Assembly (NCBI RefSeq): GCF_024385525.1
Contig: NZ_JANFLU010000001.1
Span: forward strand, 124,001-188,000
Source: Arthrobacter sp. zg-Y238
Lineage (GTDB): Bacteria; Actinomycetota; Actinomycetes; Actinomycetales; Micrococcaceae
Direction of reading: 5' to 3'
Length of the DNA: 64,000 nucleotides
Position numbers and translations under genes: made by a program. This document shows, piece after piece, positions 9,508 through 19,633 of the stretch. The notes under the pieces were generated by a model. The model was not told where the DNA came from and did no database searches. It was given only the letters and a program-made list of their open reading frames with translations. The stretch's first letter is position 1, and each line of letters opens with the position of its first letter.

Positions 9508-11139
9508 ATGTCTAATCGTGCCGGCCAGCGTGCCGAACCTTCCGACCTTGTAGATCTCACTGCCCTTCTGGACGCCTATTACGACGTCGTACCGGATCCT
9601 TCCAATGTCGCCCAGCGAGTAGTGTTCGGCACCTCCGGGCACCGGGGATCCTCCCTCAACGGGGCGTTCAATGAGCAGCACATCGCCGCGATCACCCAGG
9701 CCATCGTTGAATACCGCACGTCTGCGGGAATCACCGGACCGTTGTTCATGGGCAAGGACACGCATGCGCTGTCCGAACCGGCACAGAACACCGCGCTGGA
9801 GGTCCTGGCCGCCAACGGCGTGAATGTGCTCATTGATGCACGCAACGGGTTCACCCCCACCCCGGCCGTGAGCCATGCCATTCTGGTGCACAATTCCACG
9901 CGCACGGAACAGGCTGACGGCATTGTGGTCACCCCTTCGCACAATCCCCCGGCAGACGGCGGCTTCAAGTACAACCCGCCCACGGGCGGACCCGCCGGAT
10001 CGGACATCACCAACTGGATTGCCGACCGCGCCAACCAGCTGTTGGAGAACGGCCTGGACGGGGTCCGGCGCATTCCGCTGGGCGAGGCACGCCTGGCCGA
10101 TTCGGTGGGCACCTATGACTTCCTGGCACACTACGTGGAAGACCTGCCCGCGGTGCTGGACCTGGATGCCATCCGCAGCGCCGGGCTCCACATCGGCGCC
10201 GACCCCCTCGGCGGCGCCTCCGTGGACTACTGGGGCGCCATCGCGGAACGGCACTCACTGAACCTGACGGTGGTCAATCCCAACGTGGACCCGCAGTGGG
10301 CGTTCATGACGCTGGACTGGGATGAGAAGATCCGCATGGACTGCTCCTCGCCGTACGCCATGGCATCGCTGATTTCCCGGGCCGGGGACTACGACATTGC
10401 CACCGGCAACGACGCCGACGCCGACCGGCACGGCATTGTCACGCCGGATGCGGGACTGATGAACCCGAACCACTACCTGGCGACCGCCATTGACTACCTG
10501 TACCGCAACCGCTCCGGCTGGAGCGCTGACGCAATGGTGGGCAAGACCCTTGTCTCCTCCTCCATGATCGACCGTGTCACCGCGGATCTGGGGCGGGTCC
10601 TCATGGAGGTACCGGTGGGCTTCAAGTGGTTCGTGCCGGGTCTGCTCTCGGGCGAAACTGCGTTCGGCGGCGAGGAATCAGCCGGCGCATCCTTCCTCCG
10701 GCTCGACGGCCGCCCCTGGAGCACTGACAAGGACGGCATCCTGCTGGCGCTGCTGGCCTCGGAAATGACGGCCGTCACCGGCAAGACCCCGTCCCAGCGG
10801 TACCGCGAACTGACCAATCAGTTCGGCGATCCGGAATATGCACGCGTGGACGCACCCGCCACCCGCGAGCAGAAGGCTGCGCTGGCCAAGCTCTCGCCGT
10901 CGGACGTTACCGCCACCACCCTGGCAGGCGAGGAGATCACCGCGCGCCTGACCGAGGCACCGGGCAACGGAGCGCCCATCGGCGGCCTGAAGGTGACGAC
11001 GGAAAACGCCTGGTTCGCCGCGCGCCCCTCGGGCACTGAAGACGTTTACAAGATCTACGCTGAGTCCTTCAAGGGCGAGGAACACCTGCACCAGGTCCAG
11101 GCCGAGGCCAAAGCCATCGTGGACGGCGTGATTTCCTAG
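9508..11139 (+). CDS. pgm: Phosphoglucomutase (alpha-D-glucose phosphate-specific)
   Basis: The 543-residue enzyme interconverts glucose-1-phosphate and glucose-6-phosphate, linking glycolysis to glycogen, trehalose and envelope sugars. The phosphoserine is Ser144 in TPSHNPP. The N-terminal [11 protein letters not shown], the metal loop [11 protein letters not shown], the sugar loop GGEESAG and the phosphate-binding RPSGTED are all present, as in the E. coli Pgm subfamily. I chose the ATG at 9508 over the in-frame ATG four codons earlier because homologues start close to it; neither has a convincing ribosome-binding site. Confidence 0.95.
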   Translation: MSNRAGQRAEPSDLVDLTALLDAYYDVVPDPSNVAQRVVFGTSGHRGSSLNGAFNEQHIAAITQAIVEYRTSAGITGPLFMGKDTHALSEPAQNTALEVLAANGVNVLIDARNGFTPTPAVSHAILVHNSTRTEQADGIVVTPSHNPPADGGFKYNPPTGGPAGSDITNWIADRANQLLENGLDGVRRIPLGEARLADSVGTYDFLAHYVEDLPAVLDLDAIRSAGLHIGADPLGGASVDYWGAIAERHSLNLTVVNPNVDPQWAFMTLDWDEKIRMDCSSPYAMASLISRAGDYDIATGNDADADRHGIVTPDAGLMNPNHYLATAIDYLYRNRSGWSADAMVGKTLVSSSMIDRVTADLGRVLMEVPVGFKWFVPGLLSGETAFGGEESAGASFLRLDGRPWSTDKDGILLALLASEMTAVTGKTPSQRYRELTNQFGDPEYARVDAPATREQKAALAKLSPSDVTATTLAGEEITARLTEAPGNGAPIGGLKVTTENAWFAARPSGTEDVYKIYAESFKGEEHLHQVQAEAKAIVDGVIS

Positions 11140-11162
11140 CTGCCGCCGTAAACAGTTCGCCG

Positions 11163-11204
11163 TAAACAGAAGGGGTGCACCGGCAGGTGCACCCCTTCTG
11201 TTTA
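11163..11204. terminator. Bidirectional terminator between pgm and aldehyde dehydrogenase
   Basis: A perfect 19-bp inverted repeat (TAAACAGAAGGGGTGCACC and its complement) closes on a GGCA loop, with T-rich or A-rich ends on each side. It serves the convergent genes that flank it. Confidence 0.92.
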
Positions 11205-11215
11205 TCCTGCAGCGC

Positions 11216-12652
11216 TTACAGCAGCCGGCGCAGGAGCCGCTTCTTCAGCCCCGTGTAGGGCGGGTACGCGAACCGGAGGGTGTCCAGCAGCGTGCCCTTG
11301 GTGAAGACCGGCCGCAGCTGGCTGAACGTGTCGAAGCTGAATTTGCCGTGGTACGCGCCGGTGCCGCTGGCACCTGCACCGCCGAACGGCAGGCCGGGTA
11401 CGGCCAGCTGGACGGTGCTGGCGTTGTGGTTGATGCTGCCGGCCCGGACGCCCTCTTCGAAGGTCTTCCGGTCCGCCGCGGAGTTGCTGTAGAGATAGGC
11501 GGCCAGCGGAACCGGACGGGAATTGATGAATTTCATTGCCTCCGCCAGGTCCCGGACCTCGATGATCGGCAGGATGGGGCCGAAGATTTCCTCCTGCATC
11601 ACCGGTGAATCCGGGGCTACGTCGGTGAGGATGGTCGGTTCCAGGTACAGGCTGCCGCGGTCGCTGCGCCCGCCGGCCAGGACCGTGCCGCTGTCCAGCA
11701 GCCCCACCAGCCGTTCCCAGTGCTGTTCATTGACAATCCGGCCCAGATCCTTGCTTCGGGACGGATCCTTGCCGAACTGCTCCGCGACCGCCTTCACAAG
11801 CTGCTTCTTCAGCGCCGGCGCTGCCGCTTCCGTCACCAGGACGTAGTCCGGGGCCACGCAGGTCTGGCCGGCGTTGAGCAGTTTCCCGAAGACCAGCCGG
11901 CGCGCGACGGCGGCCCAGTTGCCGTCCAGCACCACGGCCGGGGATTTCCCGCCCAGCTCGAGGGTGACCGGGGTCAGGTGTTCAGCGGCCGCCTGCAGGA
12001 CAATCCGCCCCACCCGCTCCCCGCCGGTGAAGAAGATCGAATCGAAACGCTCCTTCAGCAGTGCGGTGCTGGCCTCCTGCCCGCCCTCGACCACGGCTAC
12101 AGCTTCCGGGTCCACGTAGCGCGGGAGCAGGTCCGCCAGCACGGCCGACGTCGCCGGGGCCAGTTCGCTGGGTTTGAGGACCGCCGCGTTGCCTGCGGCG
12201 AGGGCACCGACCAGCGGCGCCAGGACCAGCTGCACGGGATAGTTCCAGGGACCGATGATCAGCACCACGCCCAGCGGCCGGGGTTCGGTCCGGGCCGACG
12301 CCGGCTGCAGGCCCAGCGGAACGGGAACCCGCCGGCTGCGGGCCCACTTCTCCAGATGCTTCAGAGCGTGTTCCGCCTCCGCCCGCACCAGTGAAAGCTC
12401 GGTGACGTAGCTTTCGAGCGGGTTTTTACCCAGGTCAGCGGCCAGCGCGTCTGCTAGTTCCTGTTCCCGCTCGTGAAACAGCCGGACCAGCCCCTCGAGC
12501 TGCTGCCGGCGCCAGGCGAGCGGGCGGGTGCGGCCGGAGTCGTAGGTTTCCCGCACCCTGGCCAGCACGGCGGGAACTGCTGCGGGGGACCCGGCGACGT
12601 CGGTGGAGGAATCGCTGGAGGATTCGGAGAATGCGGAGACCATCTCGCTCAT
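11216..12652 (-). CDS. Aldehyde dehydrogenase (NAD(P)-dependent, ALDH3-like)
   Basis: This 478-residue protein oxidises aldehydes to acids. The catalytic pair is visible: the general-base Glu in LELGGKSPAVV and the nucleophilic Cys in NAGQTCVAPDYVL. The cofactor-site IGPWNYPVQL segment and the C-terminal LPFGGAGASGTGAYHGKFSFDTFS pattern are typical of the class 3 (fatty-aldehyde, coniferyl-aldehyde) group. The frame stays open far upstream, but the start was set at 12652 because it overlaps the stop of the SDR gene by four bases (ATGA). The two genes probably oxidise an alcohol to an aldehyde and then to an acid; the substrate is unknown. Confidence 0.9.
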   Translation of the reverse strand: MSEMVSAFSESSSDSSTDVAGSPAAVPAVLARVRETYDSGRTRPLAWRRQQLEGLVRLFHEREQELADALAADLGKNPLESYVTELSLVRAEAEHALKHLEKWARSRRVPVPLGLQPASARTEPRPLGVVLIIGPWNYPVQLVLAPLVGALAAGNAAVLKPSELAPATSAVLADLLPRYVDPEAVAVVEGGQEASTALLKERFDSIFFTGGERVGRIVLQAAAEHLTPVTLELGGKSPAVVLDGNWAAVARRLVFGKLLNAGQTCVAPDYVLVTEAAAPALKKQLVKAVAEQFGKDPSRSKDLGRIVNEQHWERLVGLLDSGTVLAGGRSDRGSLYLEPTILTDVAPDSPVMQEEIFGPILPIIEVRDLAEAMKFINSRPVPLAAYLYSNSAADRKTFEEGVRAGSINHNASTVQLAVPGLPFGGAGASGTGAYHGKFSFDTFSQLRPVFTKGTLLDTLRFAYPPYTGLKKRLLRRLL

Positions 12653-13521
12653 GCCTGGGTGCTTTCCTTGCGGGAGGTTTCGTCTGCAGAAGCCGGTTTC
12701 CGGCCGGTGAAGTGGTCCATGGACTGGTAGACCTTGAAAACGCGCCCGGCCACCACGTCCCAGGCCGGTTGGGGCAGCACATTGCGCAGGGCACTGCCCA
12801 GGGCCACGGTCCACGGCAGCTGGATCCGCGCCTTCCCGGCGAGGAGCGCCTCCCAGGCCTTGTCGACCACGTATTCCGGTTCCATCAACGGAGTCATCAG
12901 CGGCCCCCGGGCCCCCTCGAACATTCCGGTCTTGATGTAGCTGGGGATCAGGGTGGTTACGGCAACGTGCCCGTTGCCCGATTCGGTGAGTTCCAGCCGC
13001 ATGGAGTCGCTCCAGCCTATGACGGCCCACTTCGACGCCGTGTACACACTCATTTTCGGCACGGACAGCGTTCCCGAGGCCGAAGCCACGTTGAGGATGC
13101 GCGCCGGCGTGCGCCGCTCGATCATGCCGGGCAGGAACGCCCGGGTGACCTGCATGGGCGCCAGCGTGTTGACCTGCATCACCGCGTCGATGTCAGCCTC
13201 CGGCGCGTGCTCCCAGAAGTATTTGCCGCGCACAATCCCGGCGTTGTTGATCAGGATGTCCGGCACACCAACCTCGCGGATGACCTGATCGGCAGTGGCC
13301 GTGATGTCCGGCAGGGAGGCAACATCCACCGCGTAGGGGTGGATGGCCGACGCGCCCAGTTCCCGCAACTGCGCGGCGGTGTCCTCCAGGGCCTCGGCGT
13401 TGAGGTCCCACAGCACCACTGATGCCGCGCCTTCACGCACGGCCCGCTCAGCGTAGAGCCGGCCCATGCCCATGGCAGCCCCCGTGATGAGAACTACGCG
13501 TCCTGCAACTGAAATGCTCAT
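12649..13521 (-). CDS. Short-chain dehydrogenase/reductase
   Basis: This is a classical SDR of 290 residues. The cofactor motif TGAAMGMG follows the first beta strand, NNAG is present, and the catalytic pair is YTASK. A C-terminal extension (after about residue 230) has hydrophobic stretches, as in SDRs that act on lipophilic alcohols or ketones. GGAG precedes the ATG at 13521. It is the first gene of a coupled pair with the aldehyde dehydrogenase and is divergent from the permease gene. Confidence 0.88.
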   Translation of the reverse strand: MSISVAGRVVLITGAAMGMGRLYAERAVREGAASVVLWDLNAEALEDTAAQLRELGASAIHPYAVDVASLPDITATADQVIREVGVPDILINNAGIVRGKYFWEHAPEADIDAVMQVNTLAPMQVTRAFLPGMIERRTPARILNVASASGTLSVPKMSVYTASKWAVIGWSDSMRLELTESGNGHVAVTTLIPSYIKTGMFEGARGPLMTPLMEPEYVVDKAWEALLAGKARIQLPWTVALGSALRNVLPQPAWDVVAGRVFKVYQSMDHFTGRKPASADETSRKESTQA

Positions 13522-13658
13522 GCTGCTCCATCGTCCGATCGGTTGTAATCCAGCCCCGGCCCGGCACCGTGCACTGTTCTTATGCAACGTAACATCCCTG
13601 GAATCCTCCGGCGGATAGAATCGAGCCAACACACACATGTCTTCCGGAAGGCACCACC

Positions 13659-14972
13659 ATGAGCAGATTCGGTACGGACTGGACCCTTCACGGAGACGGC
13701 AAGACCATCCGGCCGGGCAGCTACGTTGCCCCGGAGGAACGCCTGAGCTGGCCGCGGACCATCAGCATCGGCTCCCAGCACGTGGTGGCCATGTTCGGCG
13801 CGACCTTCCTCGTGCCGCTCCTGACCGGCTTTCCGCCCGCCACCACCCTGCTGTTCTCCGGCATCGGGACCATCCTGTTCCTGATCATCACCGCCGGACG
13901 GGTTCCCAGCTATCTGGGTTCAAGCTTTGCCTTTATCGCTCCAATCGGAGCGGCCACCAACCAGCACGGTCCCGGCGGCGCCCTGGGCGGCATCATCATG
14001 GCGGGCTTTGTCCTGTTCCTGGTCGGACTCGCCGCGCAGCTTGCCGGCACCCGCTGGATCCAGGTCCTGATGCCGCCGGTGGTCACCGGCACCATAGTGG
14101 CCCTGATCGGCCTCAACCTGGCCGGTTCGGCACGGGACAACTACGAGCAGGGGCCGCTCACCGCCACCGTCACCGTGGTGGTGATCCTGCTGACCACGGT
14201 CCTGTTCAAGGGATTCCTGGGCCGGCTGTCGATCCTGGTTGGCGTGGTGGCCGGCTACATCACGGCCATGCTGCAGGGCGAGGTGGATTTCCAGGCCATC
14301 GGCGATGCCGCCTGGATCGGGCTGCCCGAATTCATGTCCCCCACCTTCCACTTCTCCGTTATCGGCCTTTTTGTTCCGGTGGTCCTGGTACTGGTGGCCG
14401 AAAACATCGGACATGTGAAATCCGTTGCCGCGATGACCGGCCGCGACCTGGACCCATACGCGGGCCGGGCGCTGATGGCCGATGGCCTGGCCACCATGCT
14501 GGCCGGTTCCGGCGGCGGTTCCGCCACCACCACCTACGCGGAGAATATCGGTGTGATGGCAGCCTCCCGCGTGTACTCCACGGCTGCGTATTGGGTCGCG
14601 GGCATCGTGGCCATCCTGCTCAGCCTGTTCCCGAAATTCGGGGCCATGATCGCCACGGTGCCGGGCGGCGTGCTGGGCGGCGCCGGCGTCGTCCTCTACG
14701 GCATGATCGGCATCCTCGGCGTGCGTATCTGGGTGGATAACCGGGTCAACTTCTCCAACCCGATCAACCTTTCCACCGCCGGCCTGGGCCTGATCATTGC
14801 CATCGCGAACTTCACCTGGGTAGTGGCCGGGCTGGAATTCGGCGGTATTGCCCTCGGCACCGGCGCCACCTTGATCGCCTACCACGGCATGCAGGCGATC
14901 GCCCGCTGGCGGGGGACGGATCCGGACGAGCCGCAGGAGGACGCCGGGGCCAAGCCTAGCCGGCTCGGCTGA
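13659..14972 (+). CDS. uraA: Uracil/xanthine permease (NCS2 family)
   Basis: This 437-residue membrane protein is of the nucleobase-cation symporter-2 family. Its SIGSQHVVAMFGATFLVPLLTG start and PSYLGSSFAFIAPI are UraA signatures, and the central VLVLVAENIGHVK motif carries the Glu that binds the nucleobase in helix 8. Fourteen hydrophobic segments are expected and the count by eye is consistent. GGAAGG lies before the ATG. Uracil is the likeliest substrate, but xanthine or uric acid cannot be excluded. No pyrimidine genes lie nearby. Confidence 0.87.
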   Translation: MSRFGTDWTLHGDGKTIRPGSYVAPEERLSWPRTISIGSQHVVAMFGATFLVPLLTGFPPATTLLFSGIGTILFLIITAGRVPSYLGSSFAFIAPIGAATNQHGPGGALGGIIMAGFVLFLVGLAAQLAGTRWIQVLMPPVVTGTIVALIGLNLAGSARDNYEQGPLTATVTVVVILLTTVLFKGFLGRLSILVGVVAGYITAMLQGEVDFQAIGDAAWIGLPEFMSPTFHFSVIGLFVPVVLVLVAENIGHVKSVAAMTGRDLDPYAGRALMADGLATMLAGSGGGSATTTYAENIGVMAASRVYSTAAYWVAGIVAILLSLFPKFGAMIATVPGGVLGGAGVVLYGMIGILGVRIWVDNRVNFSNPINLSTAGLGLIIAIANFTWVVAGLEFGGIALGTGATLIAYHGMQAIARWRGTDPDEPQEDAGAKPSRLG

Positions 14973-14990
14973 GCCGCCGGCCGGCCCGGA

Positions 14991-16101
14991 TCAGGCTCCT
15001 TCCAGTGCCTGGCGCGTAGCCCGCGCCAAGTACTTTGCCGCCTGCTCCATGGCATCCTGCGGCTGCTGGACCATGTCCAGCAGGCTGACGGCCGCAACAA
15101 TTCCGTACTCCTGCAACTGGTCAGGGGTCAGGGTGATCCGGCCGGCCACGGCCACCACGGGGATCCCGGCGTCCCGGGCCCGGGCCGCCACCTCCAGGGG
15201 TGCCTTGCCGTAGCGGGACTGCTCATCCAGGGAGCCTTCGCCCGTGAGCACCAGGTCGCAGCGTGTGAGTGCCAGGTCCAGCCCGGTGAACGCGCTGAGC
15301 AGTTCGAACCCGGGGTTCAGCGACGCGCCGGTGAACGCCAGGAACCCGGATGGAAAGCCGCCTGCCGCGCCGGCGCCGGGAATGTCGACGTCGACGCCGG
15401 TCGCGGACTTCAGCAGTTTTGCCCAGTTACCCAGCGCGTCCTCGAGGACCGCCTGCGCCGGGGAGTCGGCGCCCTTCTGGCCGCTGAACACGGCCACCGT
15501 GCCTTCCGGGCCAAGCAGCGGGCTCGTTACGTCGGCGGCGATCTTCAGGTCCACGCCGGCCAGCCGGGGATCCAGGCCGGCAGCGTCCAGGGAGACGGCC
15601 TGCGCCAGGGCAGCTCCCCCGGGAGGCACCGGCGCTCCGGCGTCGTCAAGGATCTTCAATCCCAGGGCCGTCAAGGCGCCGGACCCGCCGTCCGTCATGG
15701 CCGAGCCGCCGATTCCAAGGATGATCGTGCGCGCACCTGCATCCAGTGCCTCAGTGATCAGCTGCCCGCTGCCGTAGCTGGTGGCCGCCAGCGCGGTCTC
15801 GGGTGTGGGATCCAGCAGGGTCAATCCGCTGGCCCGCGCGGTTTCGATCAGGGCAGTATCTCCGCTGAGCGCCCATACGGCGGTGATTTCACCGCCCGAG
15901 CGGTCCCCGGACCCGGGCGGTGCGGGCCTCGGCCCCTGCAATCAGTGCAGCGTCAAGGGTGCCCTCGCCGCCGTCCGCCACCGGTACAGCGGTGACCTTG
16001 GCTTCCGGGTAGACCGCCAGCACACCTTCACCCATGGCTGCCGCGGCCTCCGCGGCGCTGAGTGATCCTTTGAATTTGTCCGGAGCAATAACTACACGCA
16101 T
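14991..16101 (-). pseudogene. Glycerate kinase interrupted by a +1 frameshift
   Basis: Two frames together encode a full glycerate kinase (glycerate plus ATP to phosphoglycerate). The first (start 16101) gives MRVVIAPDKFKGSLSA, VADGGEGT and ends at a TGA after RGPLGR. The second continues EITAVWALSGD through GIGGSAMTDGGSGAL and LTGEGSLDEQS to the stop at 14991. Skipping one base in the GGGC near 15894-15898 joins them as GPLGGEIT, which matches the family. The 300 downstream codons are intact, so this is either a very recent mutation or a sequencing indel. A programmed frameshift seems less likely. The gene follows the GDPD gene on the same strand. Confidence 0.8.
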
Positions 16102-16147
16102 GCCCTCATCCTGCCAGCAGGGACGGACAAGACCGTCCAAGTAGTCC

Positions 16148-16957
16148 TTACCGCCACTGCCCGCGGTCTTTGAGGACGTCCACGAGAATGTCCGAACGGT
16201 CCGAAACGATGCCGTCCACCCCGAGGTCCAGCAGCCGGTTCATGGTGGGCGCGTCGTTCACCGTCCAGACGTGGACCTGGATGCCGGCGCGGTGGCAGCT
16301 GCGGACAAAACCCGGCGTCACCACGCGCAGAGGGCCGAAGCGCAGCGGAACCTGGACGCACTGGAAACGGCCCACCCGGGCGAGGACCGCGGCTACGCCC
16401 AGCGGGGCGAGCAGACGCAGCGCAGCAGTCAGGGCACTGCCGGCGGAGCTGGCAGCCGGCCGGCCCAGCCGGCGCAGGGCGCTAAGCCGGCGGACGTCCG
16501 AGAAGGACGCCACCAGGACCCGGTCATGGGCAGAGTGTTTTTCGATCAGGTCCGCAAGCAGTGCTGCTCCGGCAGCGTCCTTGACGTCTACATTCAGCCG
16601 CATTTGGGGCCACTCGGTCAGGAGTTCTTCGAAGGTGGGGATCCGTTCCGCCCCGCCCACCAGTACCTCGTCGAGTTCTTTCCGGGTGAGCCGGCTGATT
16701 TTGCCCACCACGCCGCCGGAAAGGCGGTCCACGGTTTCGTCGTGGAAGGCCATCAGGATACCGTCGCGGCTGGTGCGCACATCCGTTTCCAGGTAGCTCA
16801 GCCCCAGGTCCGCGGCGGCACGGAATGCCGAGAGCGTATTTTCGTAGCCGTCGGGGGAAAAGCCGCGGTGCGCCAGGGCGATGGGTGCCGGCGGGGACTC
16901 CGGGTGCGCCGTTTCGGTGTCGCGGGGCGCACGGAAATATGGATAAGTAGCCAACAC
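16148..16957 (-). CDS. Glycerophosphodiester phosphodiesterase
   Basis: The 269-residue protein has the GDPD TIM barrel: LAHRGFSPDGYENTL with catalytic His30, then ETDVRTSRDGILMAFHDETVDR, which holds the metal ligands and second catalytic His. It hydrolyses glycerophosphodiesters to glycerol-3-phosphate and an alcohol. There is no signal peptide, so it is probably cytoplasmic (UgpQ-like). The start is a GTG with a TAAGGT hexamer six bases upstream. It lies 46 bp upstream of the broken glycerate kinase and may be cotranscribed with it. Confidence 0.92.
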   Translation of the reverse strand: MLATYPYFRAPRDTETAHPESPPAPIALAHRGFSPDGYENTLSAFRAAADLGLSYLETDVRTSRDGILMAFHDETVDRLSGGVVGKISRLTRKELDEVLVGGAERIPTFEELLTEWPQMRLNVDVKDAAGAALLADLIEKHSAHDRVLVASFSDVRRLSALRRLGRPAASSAGSALTAALRLLAPLGVAAVLARVGRFQCVQVPLRFGPLRVVTPGFVRSCHRAGIQVHVWTVNDAPTMNRLLDLGVDGIVSDRSDILVDVLKDRGQWR

Positions 16958-16963
16958 ATTCGT

Positions 16964-16969
16964 ACCTTA
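16964..16969 (-). promoter_or_regulatory. -10 box (TAAGGT) of the GDPD gene, six bases before GTG
   Basis: TAAGGT lies exactly six bases upstream of the GTG start, which implies a transcript starting at the initiation codon. Confidence 0.5.
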
Positions 16970-17082
16970 CCAAGGGCCGGACTGTGCGGGGGCGGGCCGC
17001 GCCAGACCGCACGCGCCTAGACTGGCAGCACCTCGACCGGCAGCAGTCCCTGCAGCCGCCTTGTTCCGTGGAGGTCAGTACC

Positions 17083-19617
17083 GTGCCTGACAAACTTCCC
17101 GTGTGGCGCCGCTTCGGAGCACGTTGGCCGCTCCGGCGCCTGCTGAGAAGTGCCGGCAGGGCTCCCGCCACCCTCACCTTTATTGCCTTGTTCTGGATCC
17201 TGGGGGCGTTCACATTCTTCCGCGGCCCGGAGGGGCCGGTGCTGGACTGGGCGGCTGCTTCCGTGAGCACCGTGGCCGGCAATCCGGCACCCCTGCTCCT
17301 GTGCTGCTTTTGGGCGGGAGGCCCGACCGGCTACCTCGGCGGTACCCTGTTGGCGCTGCTGGCCGGGTTACCCGGCGAGCGGCAACTGGGAACCGGACGG
17401 TTCCTGCTGGCCGGTTTCGGCGGTCAAGTCACGGGGCTGCTGCTGACCACCGGCTTCGCCTACCTGACCAGCGCCTCCATCGGCGACTGGTCCCGCGCCC
17501 TTGTCTCCGAGTCCTTCGTGGGTCCGGTGGCCTTCCTGGCCGCCGCGGCCGCTGCTGCCAGCGCCCGGCTCGGGACCCTGTGGCGCCGCCGCCTGCGGCT
17601 CACCCTGTTTACGCTGCTGATACTGCTGGCGCTCTACGGAGGAACCTTCTCCTCTCTGACGGTTCTGGGCGCGGCCACTGCCGGCGCACTGGCCGGGCCC
17701 TACCTTGCGGGCCGTCGGCCGTCGATTCCACACAGGCTGGTGAGCAGCAGGCGGGAGGCGCGGGTGCTGGTGGCCCTGGTTGTGCTGGCTTCCGCCGCGG
17801 GCCCGGTGATCAGCGCCCTGAGCAGCCAGGCCGTGGGACCGCTTTCGGTACTGCGGTACCTCTTTACGGACGTGGAGGTGAGGACTCCGGCAGAGCTGGA
17901 GCAACTGTGCGGTGAAGCGGCGGATTCAGCGCGGTGCATCGCCGCGCGTGTCCAACTGCGTGCCGGCCCGGCCGCATTCTTCCTGGCTACCCTGCCCCTG
18001 GTGCTGCTGGCTGTTTTTTCCGACGGACTTCGGCGCGGGCGCCGCTTCGCCTGGCTGGCCGCACTGCTGCTGCAGGGGGCTATGACGGTGCTGGCCGCGG
18101 TGCGGATCGGCCGGCTATTGACCGGGGAAGAACCGGGCACCCTGGCCCCCGGCACCGGAAGTTACATCGCACTGGTACTGCCCATGGCCGTTCCGTTGGC
18201 GGTGCTGGTGCTGCTGGCTTTGACCCGCGGACTCTTCACCGTTTCCGCGCCTGCCGGCACCTACCGGCGGCTGGCGGGCACAGCCGTCCTGGCGGCCGTT
18301 TTGCTTGCCGCGCTTTACCTGGGCGTGGGCCTGGTGAACCGGAACGGTTTCTCGCCGGCCGCGACCCCCGGGCTGCTCACGGCCGATCTACCCGGACGCT
18401 TCCTTCCTGTCCTCGAGGTGACCAGCCGGGCTCCGGGCATTGTGCCGGAGAGCCTGCCGGCGGTCCTGCTGTATGAAGGCGTCGGGGTAGCCTTCTGGAT
18501 CCTGGTGTGCGTCCTGCTGCTGCGTTCCTTCCTGGTTCCGCCTTACAGCCCGGCAACCGCTGATGCGGTCCGCGCCCGTTCGCTGCTTCGAATCCACGGC
18601 GGCAGCACCATGGCCTGGATGACCCTCTGGTCGGGCAACAACTACTGGTTTTCCCCCAGCGGGAATTCCTATGTGGCCTACCGGATGGATAGCGGAGTGG
18701 CGCTGAGCGTCGGAGAGCCGGTGGGACCCCGGAATGAAGTGCGCAGCGCCGTCGAGGGCTTCTCGGCTTTCTGCACCGCAAACGGCATCACTGCGTGTTT
18801 CTACTCCGTGGGTATCCAGGTGCGGGACCTCACCAGCAGGCTGGGCTTTTTGTCCCTTCAGGTGGCCGAGGAAACCGTACTCCAACTGGGCTCCCTCGCG
18901 TTCAAGGGCAAGAGATTCCAGGACATCCGCACCGCCATGAACCATGCCCGCAAGGAGGGCATCCGTGCTCAGTGGATACGTTATCCCGCGGCACCGCTGG
19001 CCGTGAAGGACCAACTTCACGCCATTTCGGAGGAGTGGGTGGCGGACAAGAACATGCCCGAGATGGGCTTTACCCTGGGCGGGCTGGAAGAAGTGGATGA
19101 CCCGGAGGTGCGCTGCCTGCTGGCCATCGACGAAGACGGTACCGTGCATGCGGTGACGTCCTGGCTCCCGGTGTACCGGAACGGGGTGGTAGAGGGCTGG
19201 ACACTGGATTTTATGCGCCGGCGCAGCAGCGGCTTCCGGTTGGGGATGGACTTCCTCATCGCGTCCGCGGCACTGTCGCTCCAGGACGAGGGCTTTTCCT
19301 TCCTCAGCCTTTCCGGCGCACCTTTGGCCCGCGCCTACGGGGAGACGGACGACCACGACGGAACCGGGGAGGGACAGCCCATGATGGACCGGCTGCTGGA
19401 CCGGCTGGGCGAAACCCTGGAACCGGTGTACGGCTTCCGGTCCCTGCTGGCTTTCAAGGCCAAGTTCGCCCCGGAGTACCTGCCGTTGTTTATGACCTAC
19501 CGAGACCCGGCGTCCCTGCCCGCCATCGCCAACGCACTGGCGCGGGCCTATGTTCCGGGCCTGTCTTTGGGGCAGGGACTGTCGCTGGCCCGCCGGATCG
19601 TGGACCGTACCGCATGA
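17083..19617 (+). CDS. MprF-like membrane protein with C-terminal DUF2156 (aminoacyl-lipid synthetase) domain
   Basis: This 844-residue protein has about 12 hydrophobic segments in the first 500 residues. A globular C-terminal half (from about residue 510) resembles the DUF2156/LPG-synthase domain: SGNSYVAYRMDSGVALSVGEPVG, FYSVG, then MGFTLGG and the late SLSGAPLAR. Such proteins transfer an amino acid from aminoacyl-tRNA to phosphatidylglycerol and flip the product, giving resistance to cationic peptides. The first 200 residues look rhomboid-like and not like classical MprF. The GTG at 17083 was chosen for the GGAGG nine bases upstream. It is the first gene of a three-gene operon. Confidence 0.82.
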   Translation: MPDKLPVWRRFGARWPLRRLLRSAGRAPATLTFIALFWILGAFTFFRGPEGPVLDWAAASVSTVAGNPAPLLLCCFWAGGPTGYLGGTLLALLAGLPGERQLGTGRFLLAGFGGQVTGLLLTTGFAYLTSASIGDWSRALVSESFVGPVAFLAAAAAAASARLGTLWRRRLRLTLFTLLILLALYGGTFSSLTVLGAATAGALAGPYLAGRRPSIPHRLVSSRREARVLVALVVLASAAGPVISALSSQAVGPLSVLRYLFTDVEVRTPAELEQLCGEAADSARCIAARVQLRAGPAAFFLATLPLVLLAVFSDGLRRGRRFAWLAALLLQGAMTVLAAVRIGRLLTGEEPGTLAPGTGSYIALVLPMAVPLAVLVLLALTRGLFTVSAPAGTYRRLAGTAVLAAVLLAALYLGVGLVNRNGFSPAATPGLLTADLPGRFLPVLEVTSRAPGIVPESLPAVLLYEGVGVAFWILVCVLLLRSFLVPPYSPATADAVRARSLLRIHGGSTMAWMTLWSGNNYWFSPSGNSYVAYRMDSGVALSVGEPVGPRNEVRSAVEGFSAFCTANGITACFYSVGIQVRDLTSRLGFLSLQVAEETVLQLGSLAFKGKRFQDIRTAMNHARKEGIRAQWIRYPAAPLAVKDQLHAISEEWVADKNMPEMGFTLGGLEEVDDPEVRCLLAIDEDGTVHAVTSWLPVYRNGVVEGWTLDFMRRRSSGFRLGMDFLIASAALSLQDEGFSFLSLSGAPLARAYGETDDHDGTGEGQPMMDRLLDRLGETLEPVYGFRSLLAFKAKFAPEYLPLFMTYRDPASLPAIANALARAYVPGLSLGQGLSLARRIVDRTA

Positions 19618-19633
19618 GGACGCCCCGGCCGTG

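Noticed and set aside
14991-16101. Programmed ribosomal frameshifting in glycerate kinase
   Set aside because: No known slippery site or stimulatory structure was recognised at CTC-GGG-CGG-TGA, and glycerate kinases are not known to me to use recoding. Indel or mutation is simpler.
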